In this document: in pieces, positions 1 through 10,837 of the stretch
Numbering within the stretch: position 1 is the first letter of the stretch
How the letters are laid out: each line of letters opens with the position of its first letter
NCBI GenBank assembly: GCA_033557465.1
Contig: CM066031.1
Location: 1,442,184,163-1,442,248,162, forward strand
Direction: 5' to 3'
Source: Ichthyophis bannanicus
Taxonomy: Eukaryota; Chordata; Amphibia; Gymnophiona; Ichthyophiidae
Length of the DNA stretch: 64,000 nucleotides
Made by a program: the position numbers and the translations under genes
The notes under the pieces: generated by a model
What the model was told of the DNA's origin: nothing
Database searches by the model: none
Seen by the model: only the letters and a program-made list of their open reading frames with translations

Positions 1-114
1 CCCGCCTTTCCCAACTGCCTCTCTCCAGTTGAGTTTAAAGCTGAGACAAAGAGAGAGAGAGGGAAAGGGAAAGAGACAGATAGAGAGATACAACTCCTAG
101 GGGAGGTGGGAGGG

Positions 115-213
115 TTGTGAAGACTAAATTCCTGCTGTTCCCGGAGATCACCTATTACAGGTGAGTAACTATGCTATCTCCAGGAACAAGCAGGAATGTA
201 GTCTTCACATATG
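115..213. repeat. DIRS A terminal hairpin (internal complementary region)
   Basis: Two arms, roughly 115-152 and 174-213, are near-perfect reverse complements. One reads tgaagactaaattcctgctg and the other is its complement around gcaggaatgtagtcttcaca. The loop holds a short palindrome around acctattacaggt. DIRS elements are known to carry an internal complementary region near the 3' end that helps circularise the cDNA, and this hairpin sits at that position. The equivalent in copy B is at 42670-42765. Confidence 0.8.
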
Positions 214-332
214 GGGACTCCCTAGCTTTAGATGCCAGGGAGAGAACCCAGAAGTTGTGTGTCCCTGTGAAGGGCTCCACTTCCCCCACATGGATCTCTG
301 GCATCCAACCAGGGATGGTGGGTAGGAGTTGA

Positions 333-1390
333 TTAGGTATGGAACAGGTGTTGGAGAACAGCCTGACCAAACAAGGCATCCTGGCGGGAGTCGTTGTCCA
401 AGCAGTAATGGGCTGTGAAGGTATGAATCGAGGCCCAAGTGGCTGCTCGACAGATGTCGTCGATAGACACAGAGTGTAGATGAGTCATTGAAGCTGCCAT
501 GGCTCTCACATTGTGAGCTGTGACATGGCCCTCCAGAGGAAGGTTCTTACTCTGATAGGCAAAGGAAATACACTGTGCAATCCAGTTGGACAATGTTCTC
601 TTGGAGCCTGGAAGTCAAAAATGAGAAGGATCAAAAGCAACAAAGAGTTGAGAGGACTTTCTATGTTGCTGTGTTCTTTGCAAGTAAAAGGCTAAAGCTC
701 TTTTACAGTCCAAAGTATGAAGATTCTTTTCTGCATTTGATGCATGAGGTCTTGGAAAGAACACAGGCAGGTAGACTGTTTGATTAAGATGAAAAGGCGA
801 GACCACCTTTGGCATAAAGTGTGGATGAGCCCTAAGGACTACCTTGTCATGATGAAACCTTGTATAAGGTGGATCAGCTACTAGTGCCTGCAACTCACTA
901 ATGCGACGTGCTGATGTGATTGCAATGAGAAAGATAACCTTCCAAGAAAGGAATTTCAATGAGGTAGTAGCTAAGGGTTCGAAAGGTGGCTTCATGAGCT
1001 GACCAAGAACCAGGGTTAAGTCCCATGCCACCGATGGTGGCCTAATGGGAGGCTTAGTTAGAAGAAGGCCTCTCATAAATCTTGCTATAAGAGGATGGGA
1101 GGAGATAGGTTGTCCATTTAGAGGCTTGAGAGAAGCTGCAATAGTACTCAAATGGACTCTTACTGCGTTAGTTTTAAGTCCTGCATTGGATAAATGAAGG
1201 AGATACTTCAGTAATGATTCCAGAGGTATCACAAGGGGGTTGAGAACCTTCTGCGAACACCATATGGTAAACCTTTTCCACTTGAAAGCATAAGAGTGTC
1301 TTGTGGAAGGCTTCCTGGAAGCATAAAGGACATCCCTTTACTTGTTGAGGGAGGTTAAGATCCTGAAGATCTAGGCCTTCAGCAACCAAG
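333..1390 (-). pseudogene. DIRS A tyrosine recombinase, frameshifted
   Basis: The product would join the circular DIRS cDNA to the chromosome. The first part (615-1390) holds the SAM-like N-terminal domain and the first active-site arginine in TSARRISELQAL. The second part (333-593) is in another frame and holds HNVRAMAAS (the HxxR motif, codons at 504-515) and the nucleophilic tyrosine in FTAHYCLD (codon 405-407). A frameshift between 594 and 615 separates the two halves, just after a stop codon. The catalytic residues themselves are all retained, unlike copy B, which lost the tyrosine. Family assignment rests on gene order and these motifs. Confidence 0.88.
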
Positions 1391-3340
1391 CTCTGAGGTG
1401 CAGAGATTGGGGATTGGGATGCCTTAACATTCCGTCCTCCTGAGACAGGAGATCTGGAGCAGATCCTAACTCCAGGGAGGGAGCTTGAGAGATATGTAGA
1501 AGCAGAGGGTACCACACTTGCCGTGGCCAATGTGGAGCTATGAGAATCATATGCCCTCTGTCTCTCTGAAGCTTGAATAGGGTTTTGGGAATTAGGGGAA
1601 TGGGTGGAAAGGCATACAGGAAGTCTTGACCCCAATGAAGGAGGAAAGCATCCCTGGCCTGAAAGTCCTGAGCCGGAATTCTGGAACAGAACCGGGGAAG
1701 TTTGGCATTCAACGGTCTTGCAAAGAGGTCTATGTCCGGGGTTCCCCAAATTTGAAAAATCTTGGCCACCTCGTCTGCATGTAGAGACCATTCGTGTGGA
1801 AGCAGAACTCGACTGAGTCTGTCTGCCCAAGAGTTGTGAATGCCTGGGAGGTACCCTGCCAGGAGATGAATCTGATGCTCTCTGGTGAGGGCCCAAAGTC
1901 GCAAAGCTTCGTTGCAAAGCGACAGAGAGCCTGTTCCCCCCTGCTTGTTCACATAGAACATGGCTACCTGATTGTCCGTATGAATGAGGACTGTCTGGTA
2001 GCTGAGCAGGGTATGGAACACTCAAAGAGCAAGGAAGATTGCTCTGAGCTCTAAGAGACTGATATGCAGATGAGTCTCCTGTGGAGACCAGGTGCTTTGG
2101 GTGGAGAGGTCTTGCAGATGAGCTCGCCAACCCACTGGTGAAGCATCTATTGTGAGAGTTGCCTGGGGTAAGGGTTGTTGAAAAGGGGACCCCAGCAACA
2201 GGTTCTGAGTGGACTGCCACCATTGGAGAGACAAAATAAGGTGACTTGTGTTTGCTATTTTGTCTGACAGGCACCCTGATGCCTGGGTCCATTGGGTGGA
2301 TAAAGTCCACTGGGCTGCTCTCATATGGAGGTGAGCATAAGGAACCACATGCACTGTGGATGCCATGTGGCCTAGTAGTTGTAGCATTTCTCGGGCAGTG
2401 AGATGAGGTTTAGCACTGCTTGAGAAGCTAACTGCACCATGCGAAGGCAACGGGCCTGGGGGAGATAGGCCCTTGCCTTTTTGGTATCCAGCAAAGCTCC
2501 TATGAATTCTAAAGACTGAGTGGGAGTTAGACTGGATTTTGGGATGTTTATGACCAGACCCAAATACTGAAGGATACGCATTGTGCAAGATAGAGAAGCT
2601 CTGGCCTCTGGCTCTGATAGGGCTCGAATGAGCCAGTCGTCTAAGTAGGGGAAGACGAATATGCCTAGAGTGCGGAGAAATGCTGCTACCACAGCCATGC
2701 ATTTCGTGAACACTCTTGGAGCTGAGGCCAGGCCAAAGGGAAGCACCCTGTATTGGTAGTGCTTTCCTTGAAAAAGGAACCAAAGGAACTTTCTGTGAGT
2801 TGGATGGATGAGAACATGGGTGTACGCATCCTTGAGATCTAGAGAACAAAGCCAATCCTGACTCTGAAGGTATGGCAGCAGAGTTCCTAGAGAAATCATC
2901 TTGAATTTCTCTTTGAACAGGAATTTGTTCAATTCTCTGAGGTCCAAAATAGGTCTGTGGCCCCCTGTTTTCTATGGGATAAGGAAATAGGGGGAGTAAA
3001 ACCCTGTACCCTGTTGATGAATGGGTACTTCTTCTATTGCCCCCTGGGTAAGAAGTATGGTGACCTCTGGATCTAACAGGTTGATGAGAGGGGTCTGAGA
3101 ACTGAACTGTCTTACCATTGTGTGAGGGGGCATGCACAGGAAGTGCAGTTTGTACCCCTCTCTTATAATGGAGAGTGTCCAATGCTCTGCAGTTATCTGC
3201 TCCCACCTGGGGGAAAAGTGACATAACCTTCCTGGAATGGTGGAAGGCTCTGGTCCATTAAGGGCCAGGAAGGCTAAGTTCTCTAGATGAAAGCCAAAGG
3301 CCTTGTGGTGGCTGAGACTGCTGAGATGGTTGAGGCTTAG
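1391..3340 (-). pseudogene. DIRS A reverse transcriptase / RNase H
   Basis: The RT motifs run LDLRELNKF, LDLKDAYTHV, LPFGLASAPRVF and the catalytic YLDDW (codons 2633-2647), all characteristic of DIRS and related RTs. They are followed by QSLEFIGA and then RNase H blocks: TIDASPVGWRAHL, LLELRAIFLAL, TDNQVAMFYVN, and LPGIHNSWADRLSR. After RNase H comes WGTPDIDLFARPLNAKLPRF, the segment that in DIRS elements lies between RNase H and the recombinase and is often annotated as a Dam-methyltransferase-like region. Frames change near 2950-3000, 2370 and 2020, so the protein cannot be made in one piece. The catalytic YLDD is intact. Confidence 0.9.
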
Positions 3341-3356
3341 CAGTCTTCGCCTTCCT

Positions 3357-5157
3357 TTATTTAGGTGGTTGCTGACCTTTCCGAGCAGGCTGACCTGCAG
3401 AACGTTCCTGCTGGGAATAAGAGGGATAAAACCTCTTCTTTTTTGAGAAGAAAGGCTTTTTGAAAGATTTCTTTCTCGCAGGATCAGCTGTTGCTTTGGA
3501 TAACCTATCAAAAGTGGAGCTGTCAGCATCTAATTCATTGGTTTTTTCTTGACAATTTTTTCCAAATAGATTCTCACCTGTACAAGGGATATTGCCCAGT
3601 TTGTCCTGCACCCAGAGCTCCAAATCGGATGCCTGGAGCCAGGCAATTCTACGTGCACCTATGGCAATGGCAGAGGTTCTGCTTATGCACTCAAAACAGT
3701 CAAAAGCTGCACGGTTGACAAACAGACACATCCTGGGCATGTTTGACCAGTGTGAGAAAATCCTGCCTTCTATCCTCAGGAAGAAGAGGGCTAAAAACCT
3801 CTAAATCACCTGTGACTTCTTTAAGGAACATTCCCATATATGAAATATAGGAAATGATCCTGGCAGAAAGCATGGAAGCCTGGAACGTACGACGTCCAAA
3901 GGCATCCAAAGTTCTACACTCACGTCCTGGAGGATTAGAGGCATGCCTCTTTGCATTCCTGATCCTTCTCATAGCTGATTCCACTACAATAGAGCGGTGA
4001 GGAAGTTGAGTTTTCTGGAACCCAGGACAAGGAGGGACTCGATACATGGTATCCAGTCTGCGAGAGTGAGGAGAGGTGGTGAGAGGTGTCTCCCACATTC
4101 TCAACATGAGATCATGTAAGATCTCATGGATAGGCAAGGTAGCTGCCTCCTTAGGAGCTTTGGGATATTGTAAAATCTCCAACTCCTTAGCTCTGGGCTC
4201 TGTCTCAGGAGCCACAGTAATGGACAATCCACGAGCCACCTCCCTGATGAAATCTTGAAAGGAGATATCTTCTAGAGGAGACATCCTTCGTTTAGGAGAG
4301 GAAGGCTCCTCCAGGAGAAGTATCCCGGTACCGGCAAAGCTATCAGAATCCTCGGAGTCCTCCGAGGATTCGAAGTATCGTCTGTCCGGATGCTCTTGAA
4401 GAGCCTGATACCCGTACCGACCGAAATCGGTACCAGGGGTAATCGGTACCAGTACCGGTATATCGTTACCAGAAAGCATCGCATGACTAGGTGCCGGTAA
4501 AGCCAATACCGATGTCGATGCTATTGGTATCGGTGCCGGTACCAGTTGAACCGTCTGACACGGTTCTGAGGGCGTCGATGCCGCAAGGAGAGCCGCCAGA
4601 CTGCGTTCAATAGCCAAGAACCTCTGGTCTATCGATGCTGCCGATGCCTGGGTGTCGGTACCGGAGACAGCTGGTACCCCAGAGCATGGCACCAGTAGTT
4701 CTGCCGAGGTCAAGGCCTCGAGAACATCCTGGATCCCCGATAATGCTTTGGAAGCCGAAGCCTCCCGCCGGGGAAATTTTTCCGGTATGGAACCCTCAAG
4801 GGAAACGTCAGAGGCATCTCAATGCTTGGAAGGAGATCTACCCTTTGAGGACCGGCTGGACTTATGTTTAGTTACCTGAGATCCATGGGAGGAAGACGAA
4901 GCCCTGGAAGACGTCGATGCCACCAAAGCTGCATCGGAGGGAAAAAGGGCACTGAGCTTGGCAGCGCAGTTCTGTCGACCCCTTTTGGACATCATGGCAC
5001 AAGCCATGCACTCGGAGATGGAGTGGTCAGGACCTAAACATTTAAGACACCACTCGTGGGTGTCGGTGACGGAGATGGTACCGCCACACTTGGTGCATTT
5101 TTTAAAACCCGAGGCGGGTTTCTCCATAGTGGAGGAAATTTTGGGCCTAAGGCCCAA
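3357..5157 (-). pseudogene. DIRS A gag-like protein with zinc motif
   Basis: The N-terminal part (4819-5157) contains KCTKCGGTISVTDTHEWCLK, a CxxC...CxxC metal-binding cluster, followed by a serine-rich tail. It ends in an in-frame TGA (SPSKH then stop), and the same frame resumes and runs on through 3700-4713. That second part holds a helical gag core and regions rich in Pro, Val, Thr and Ser whose codons repeat the hexamer ggtacc. A frameshift then leads to a basic C-terminal tail (3357-3740) containing NRAAFDCFECISRTSAIAIG and KKKRFYPSY. Gag would package the RNA. The shared TGA is discussed as a finding. Confidence 0.8.
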
Positions 5158-5344
5158 AATGGCGCGTGCACCTGGAAAAGTTGGAAAAAGAATAGTATAT
5201 ATATTTTTTTTTTTTTTTTAAAGAAAGAAAGAAAGAAGAACCGGCGGTACTGGTATAGCATCAAGGCAGGCAGACGCGACCACAAAAAAGAAGAATAAGG
5301 AAAAAAAAGATTTTCCGCGGTGACAGGAACACGACCTGCTGGCT

Positions 5345-5502
5345 CCACGGAAAACGAAGAACTGGAGAGGCAGTTGGGAAGGGCGCTGTGGGATGCTCCC
5401 AAAAGCTTCCTAATTGGACGCTGGGGAGCGTTCCGGCGCAGGCTCCGTTGGTACCGATGATACCCATATGTGAAGACTACATTCCTGCTTGTTCCTGGAG
5501 AT
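5345..5502. repeat. DIRS A 5' inverted terminal repeat
   Basis: This stretch is the reverse complement of B's 5' end (37341-37500) and of the matching block near B's 3' end (42850-43005). It includes the stretch gggagcgttcc, the tandem ggtaccgatgataccc and the terminal caggaac/gttcctggagat. It defines the 5' boundary of copy A at about 5502. Confidence 0.85.
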
Positions 5503-5569
5503 AATTACATTAGTACTGAGCAAGTCTGCATAATCTCACTGTGATATCTCTTCCAATTTATGCAGCTTA

Positions 5570-5758
5570 CTAGCTGTGTTCTGCCTTTCTCCTCAATAGA
5601 TCCACTCTTACAAAATGATTTGTGTCACCACATATCCGACATGTTTTCCCATATGCTGGACAGTGTTCTTTCACTTGCTTGTGTGTACTGCCATAGTACT
5701 TACATGCTGCAGATTTGGTTGCAGGTAGGTTACGCTGTTTATTGCAGTAGTCATCCAC
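5570..5758 (-). pseudogene. gypsy-type gag zinc knuckles
   Basis: The frame contains two knuckle-like units. The first is CKYYGSTHKQVKEHC, in which the second Cys has become Tyr. The second is CRICGDTNHFVRVD, a CxxCxxxxHxxxxC motif whose last Cys is now Asp. Spacing and the phrase PAYGKTCRICG fit gypsy nucleocapsids. Both knuckles have lost a metal ligand, so this is a fossil. The plus-strand ORF that overlaps it (from 5560) is an antisense shadow over this interval. Confidence 0.65.
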
Positions 5759-5829
5759 ACTTCAATGATGCCTGTCGCATTAACACTTTCAGCCTCTCAA
5801 TCCTGTTTTATAGTTCTCAGTTGCAAGTT

Positions 5830-7300
5830 GATGCAGCTTGTGATAAGGAAGCTTATCATAGCTCAGGAAGGAGCTATAGAAAAGGTGAAGTGACTCTGAA
5901 CAAGCAACCTGTCAGTTCTGGTAGAAATAAGAAAACAGAATTTTTCTATAAAAGACTACCAGTCCCAGAATGCACCAGGTTTCCTACAGCCATTAGAGGA
6001 GCTGAAGTGGGGAAACGTGTGTTCAATCAAGAGGGCTATGAGGTAATCCCCAAGCACTCATCTCAAAGGGCAGGGCCTGATTCAGCACAGCTGCGCTGTG
6101 CTAGGGTGGAGCACTCATCTAAGCAGAATAAAGGTAGAGTTTATTCTACAGAGAATTATCCTCATCCTCAGTTTCATCTTGGAGATCCTCAGCTTGGACA
6201 TCTTCATCATCTGGAGGATCATCAGAAACAGAAGCCAAACCGGACGGACAGAAAGGGCAAGAAACCCTTTGGAAGAAAGAAGAGAAAAGCATTTGGGAGG
6301 TCTAAAGGAGTCCAGAGCAGTACGTATACTGAAAGGTATTTCAAGGGCCAGCATACACCATTGGACTGGGGAAAGCCAGAGGAATGGTGCTGCAGAGCTA
6401 GGAATCTCCAGACGGTACCTGTGAGGGAGACGGCTGCACTTGGAAGGGACCCTAGGACCCGTGCCAGAAGGTATGTGAAGAGAGATCCAGTGTCCAGGGA
6501 TCTGGATTGGAAGGCTGGACATAAAAACTGGACTACATACTGGCCAGGCTATTTAGAGAGGAACTCTAACAGCAATGGAAGCTCAGGTATGAACACTGAT
6601 CTATGCCCTAGCTATAACCTTGAAAGACAGCAGGGAAACAAGTATTCTCCTGAAAGTGCTCCATTGAGAAATTCATCTGTGCCAATCCCTGATATTGAAC
6701 CCATGATTGTTGAAGAAGGGGAAGGAGCGGTCTTAGATACAGGCTGTGAATATATGGATTGCTCTCTGTCTAAACTCCTTTGGTAATTTTCTGTTACAAA
6801 GTACAGCAACCATCACAAAGAAATACAAACTTGTTCTTTAATCTACTCAGAAAAGCTCCTGAGTAGGATTTTGGGCCACGCAGTAGAAAGCAAGCCAGCT
6901 AAGGGGTTTCAGCTGGATAACTGCTAGCAATTGAGCCTTACCTAATTGCTTGTGAGCTCTGAGGGAATCACTTCTGAGTCTATGTGTGAAGATATAAGAA
7001 GTTAACCTGAAAAGAACAGTTTTTCCCTTCTTTGTGGGTTTTGCTTGTTGTTTGAAACACTGCTAAGAAAATATTAGCTAAAGCCTACAGAAAAGACCAG
7101 TTTGTTACCAACCAGGTCTTTATTCTTTTGCTTTGATTGCCTGACAAGTTCAAATGTTGTTTTCCTGATTTTGTTTTTCTAAGTTTAACACTGAAAGCAA
7201 GTATCCTGTTTTATGTGCTACCAAGCATATCTGTGTTGGGAGAAATAACCCCATAAATAAATATCTTATTGGCTTTACACTCAAGCACAACTAATTATTG
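5830..7300 (+). other. segment inserted in gypsy gag; carries a long charged ORF (to 6786)
   Basis: A reading frame is open from before 5830 to the stop at 6784-6786. Its first ~90 codons overlap the antisense gypsy gag and are probably not real; the remaining ~320 codons are new sequence. The peptide is rich in Arg, Lys, Gly, Ser and Asn, includes RKGKKPFGRKKRKAFGR, has no domain I recognise, and ends GCEYMDCSLSKLLW. About 470 bp of T-rich DNA follow, then tandem AATAAA-like signals (about 7252-7263). There is no obvious ATG near the true start. It resembles the ORF at 50.1-51.3 kb in size, charge, MDCS-containing C-terminus and the AATAAA-bearing 3' flank. An LTR-type non-autonomous element is one explanation. 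Confidence 0.4.
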
Positions 7301-7329
7301 TGAGCAGCTGTGTCTGGTGTGAATGGACT

Positions 7330-8070
7330 GCATTTCCCACAATCCCTTGCAAATCATATTGATATATGCCTTTGCCAAGACTGTGAACATTCTCACCCAG
7401 GCAGCCGTCTGACAAGCTACAGTATGAACATGCCTCCCTGGCTGCATTCAGAGTCAAGTCACATTATCTTAAGTGACCACAATGTGTGCACTCGTTGGCA
7501 ATGCCAAGAACTATTTTATTCTGAATAGGATCATCTTTCAGTGGGCCGTGCTCACATATTGTTACACTCACTCTCTCTCACTCAAACACATGGCAAAGTT
7601 ATCAATATTTGCAACTGCCAAACATATAACCTTTATAAATTACATTTTTGGTGGGTTTGATAGGTTTGGTGGGTTTGGTATCCGTCCTCTGCTTCTCTAT
7701 GAGGCTCAAAATAAGCTTATTTAAACACTGTGGCATTCCACATTCTTCACCCTTCTCAGTGTAGTGCCTGCACATCAGTTGGCTTCTCAAGCAAATCTAC
7801 TGCTTGATAGAAATCCACAAACTTTATTCTGAATTATCCCAATTGCCAATTAAAGTTATTAGTAACCTTCATGCCTTCTGGAAATTGAATGCTGTTTGCA
7901 GCTGCCATGATGCTGTAATGCTTTTGTGCTTCTGTGGCAAGGACCAACTCATGCAATCTTACGTCAATCAATATCACTAAGTCTTGCGGTGTACTCAGTT
8001 CTGCAACCCACTGCCCGCTGGAAACACAGTCTGCCATAGGCAGTAAAACAGCACAGGTTTAGAAACGTCT
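7330..8070 (-). pseudogene. gypsy-type gag N-terminal region, decayed
   Basis: MAAANSIQFPEGMKVTNNFN (minus, within 7834-8037) matches the start of the gypsy gag matrix/capsid region, followed after a stop by FRIKFVDFYQAVDLLEKPTD. Further on, GPLKDDPIQNKIVLGIANEC and, after a stop, DLTLNAA resemble the late capsid block that precedes the nucleocapsid. Several stops and frame changes are present. The assignment rests on these phrases and on the zinc knuckle downstream. Confidence 0.5.
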
Positions 8071-8300
8071 GACACCATGTTTCAGAGCTAGAAATAAAGG
8101 TACACTAAACACAGCTGGTGCACAGAAACTACACTGCATTACATCAGAAGCTCAAAGACGACAACGAGGAAGTAGGAAAACAGTGAGACATAACAATGAC
8201 CCACTAGGTTGCATTAATATACATCAGCATTTGTAACAAAAGCTACTACCTAAGTGGTCAAAAGTACATAATATAGCCATCACCCTTGGCTACCTCCCCA

Positions 8301-9115
8301 GGTAAGAGAGAGAGGGAGTCACAACAGCCAATTGGCCATTGATAGTGCTGGGGTTGAGGAACAATGTAAGATGGAACAGGGATAAAGGGGTGGTTGATAT
8401 TTTAATTTCTAAGGCTGGTTGGCTGAGGCAGGTAAAGATAATTGGAAGAGAAGGTGGCAGGAAATGCTTGGATGATGTGAAGGGGTGAGGTCATTCCTTC
8501 TAATAAGGAAGCAGCAGCGAAGAACCCACTCACCACACCCATGGATCTTTAGAAAAGGCATGGAATTTCATACAGGTGATGCGGGAGGGGGATCTTGTAA
8601 CAGTTTCAGAAGGCAGCAGTAGCCCACCAGCCAAAAAGGATGGCAGTTAAATGGGAGCACTCAGCTTCCATTAGAGAAGGAGTACTTGGGTGTGTGAGGG
8701 ATATTAGTGTAGTTCAAAAATTTTCCTCCTAATGCTCAGATCACAAATCAGGTGGTTGGGGAAAATTTTAAGTAAATATGTTTAACTAAGGTTAAAGATT
8801 GCCTCAGACCACAAATATAGGTGACTGAGAATGTATTTTAAAGAAATTTATGGAGCAGCTCAGCACAGCTAGTTCTATATTACTAAAGAAACAAGATAAT
8901 GTCTCCTTGGCTGTGGCTGCTGCTGGAGTATCATTTTGGTTACAGTTAATCAGGGTTTTTAAAATTATTATTTAAGTATTTCATTTCTGCGCTGTGGCCT
9001 CTTTAATACTCTGTTTTAACAATGGCGCAATCAGAACTATTACTCTAACAAAACTTGCCAAAATAATTTTAAAAGAGGTAAGGGCAGGGCAAGGGTAATG
9101 GGGAACAGGAATGGA
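8301..9115. other. no recognised feature
   Basis: I see no coding capacity and no repeat family that I recognise. The base composition is mixed. Confidence 0.5.
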
Positions 9116-9162
9116 GATGAATAGAAACATAGAAACATGAAGACAGAAAAAGACCACATGGC

Positions 9163-10493
9163 CTATCTAGTCTGTCCTTCCATATCAACAACTACAACAG
9201 TCCACTTTTTACCTTTAGAGATCCTCTGTGTTGGCCCCATGCTTTTTTTAAATTCAGATACTGTCCTCATCTCTACCACCTCCACTGGGAGACTATTCCA
9301 TGGATCCACTACTCTTTCCGTAAAGAAATATTTCCACATATCACTCCTGAATCTATCTCCCTTCACCCTCATCCCATGTCCCCTCGTAGCAGAACTTGCT
9401 TTCAATTGAAAGAGGCTCTCTCCCTGAACATTTATGCCACGGAGGTATTTAAACATCTCAATCATATCACCTCTATCCCGCCTTTCCTCTAAGGTGTACA
9501 TATTAAGATCCTTAAGTCTGTCCTCATATGCTTTATAATGAAGCCCACTAATCATTTTAGTAGCCACCCTCTGCACCGACTCCATCCTGTTCACATCCTT
9601 TTGAAGGTGCGGTCTCCAGAATTGCACACTATACTCCAAATGAGGTCGCACCAAAGACTTATACAGAGGCATTATCACCTCCTTTTTTCTGCTAGCCATT
9701 CCTCTCCGTATGCATCCAAGCATCCTTCTAGCTTTTGTCGTCGCCTTTTCTACCTGTTAGCTACTTTAAGATTATCAGACACAACCACGCCTAGGTCCCG
9801 CTCTTCTTTAGTGGACAAAAGTACTTCACCTCCTATACTGTATTGCTCCCTTGGATTGCTGCAGCCCAAATGCATGACCTTACATTTTTTAACATTAAAT
9901 CCCAGCTGCCAAATTCTAGACCATTCTTCAAGCTTAGCTAGATCCATCCTCATGGTATCTACACCTTCCTGGGTGTCTACTCTATTGCAGATTTTGGTAT
10001 CATCCGCAAAGAGGCAAACCTTACCCAACAGCCCTTCCGCTATATCACTAACAAAGATGTTAAAAAGAATCGGACCAAGGACAGATCCCTGGGGCACACC
10101 ACTGGTAACATCCTTCTCCTCAGAGTGAGCTCCATTTACTTGTACTCTTTGTCGCCTCCCACCCAACCAATTTCTAACCCAAGCAGTAACTTTAGGGTCC
10201 ATCCCTAGGGTGCTCAGTTTGTTTATAAGTCGCCTGTGAGGAATAGTGTCAAACGCTTTACTGAAATCTAAATACACCACATCTAGAGCTCTCCCTCGGT
10301 CCAACTCCCTGGTCACCCAGTCAAAGAAATCAATCAGATTTGTCTGACAAAACCTACCTCTGGTGAATCCATGCTGCCTTGGATCCTGTAATCCGCTGGA
10401 CTCCAGAAACCTCACTATTTTCTCTTTCAGCAGCGTTTCCATTAATTTACTCACCACCAACGTTAAACTAACTGGCCTGTAGTTTTCAACCAC
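9163..10493 (-). pseudogene. CR1 reverse transcriptase and C-terminal domain
   Basis: A 247-codon open block (9750-10493) contains NYRPVSLT, the palm motif LDFSKAFDTIPH, SGVPQGSVLGPILF and the catalytic FADDTK, all intact, plus the downstream WSRIWQLGFNVKKCKVMHLG. A one-base frame change near 9735-9750 leads into 9163-9723 with KSLVRPHLEY, the CR1 C-terminal region LNMYTLEERRDRGDMIEMFK and FTERVVDPWNSLPVEVV. The protein would prime reverse transcription at a nicked target. The RT core looks recent, since no stop falls inside it. Confidence 0.92.
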
Positions 10494-10837
10494 AACCTAA
10501 CTTCCGCTTTTGTGTAAAGGCACCACATGAGCCTCTCTCCAGTCCTTTGGCACCACTCCCGACTCCAACGAGGTATTGAAAAGGTCAGTCAGTGGAGCTG
10601 CTAGAACGTCCCCAAGTTCCCTCAGTATTCTCGGGTGTATCCCATCCGGTCCCATAGCTTTGTATACTTAAAGTTGAGCTAGTTTCTCACGAACACAGTC
10701 TTCTGAAAATTGTTCAAGATGTCCCTCGCTTCTGTTCCTATTTGTGGGTGTTTTCTGAGGTCCTGCTCCTGGTTCTTCATCTGTGAACACAGAACAAAAA
10801 TATTTGTTAAGCAATTCCGCTTTATCCTTATCAGCTT

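Larger units (their letters stand above)
1..5502 (-). mobile_element. DIRS-like retrotransposon, copy A (3' end cut by window edge)
   Basis: Read on the minus strand the order is leader, gag with a CxxC-type zinc motif, reverse transcriptase with YLDDW, RNase H, and a tyrosine recombinase ending in an HxxR...Y block. This is the architecture of DIRS elements, which integrate through a tyrosine recombinase instead of a DDE integrase and make no target-site duplication. The right edge (5345-5502) is an inverted copy of the sequence that closes the related copy B at 42.85-43.03 kb. The left edge matches B from about 42660 to 42900 and then leaves the window, so the last ~130 bp of A are missing here. 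Several frameshifts break the ORFs, so this copy is not autonomous. Confidence 0.93.
5510..8300 (-). mobile_element. Ty3/gypsy-like LTR element remnant, split by another segment
   Basis: On the minus strand, a gag N-terminal segment (about 7330-8070) and a gag zinc-knuckle segment (5570-5758) lie about 1.5 kb further apart than a gag of this family would allow. Just upstream of the gag start (about 8058-8070) is tggtgtcagacg, which fits the primer-binding-site type TGGTGTCAGA used by many gypsy elements. The preceding 150-230 bp would then be the LTR end, with an AATAAA-like region. The pol region and the second LTR are absent, and DIRS A begins immediately beyond the zinc knuckle. Confidence 0.55.

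Noticed and set aside
1174..2310. Long minus-strand ORF (378 codons) and the 400-codon ORF at 2022-3224
   Set aside because: They are alternative frames of the DIRS A RT/RNase H/linker region. The motif-bearing frames are others.
5560..5830. First 90 codons of the plus-strand ORF 5560-6786 as a real protein start
   Set aside because: They lie antisense to recognisable gypsy zinc knuckles, so this part is a shadow; only the later part may be a real frame.
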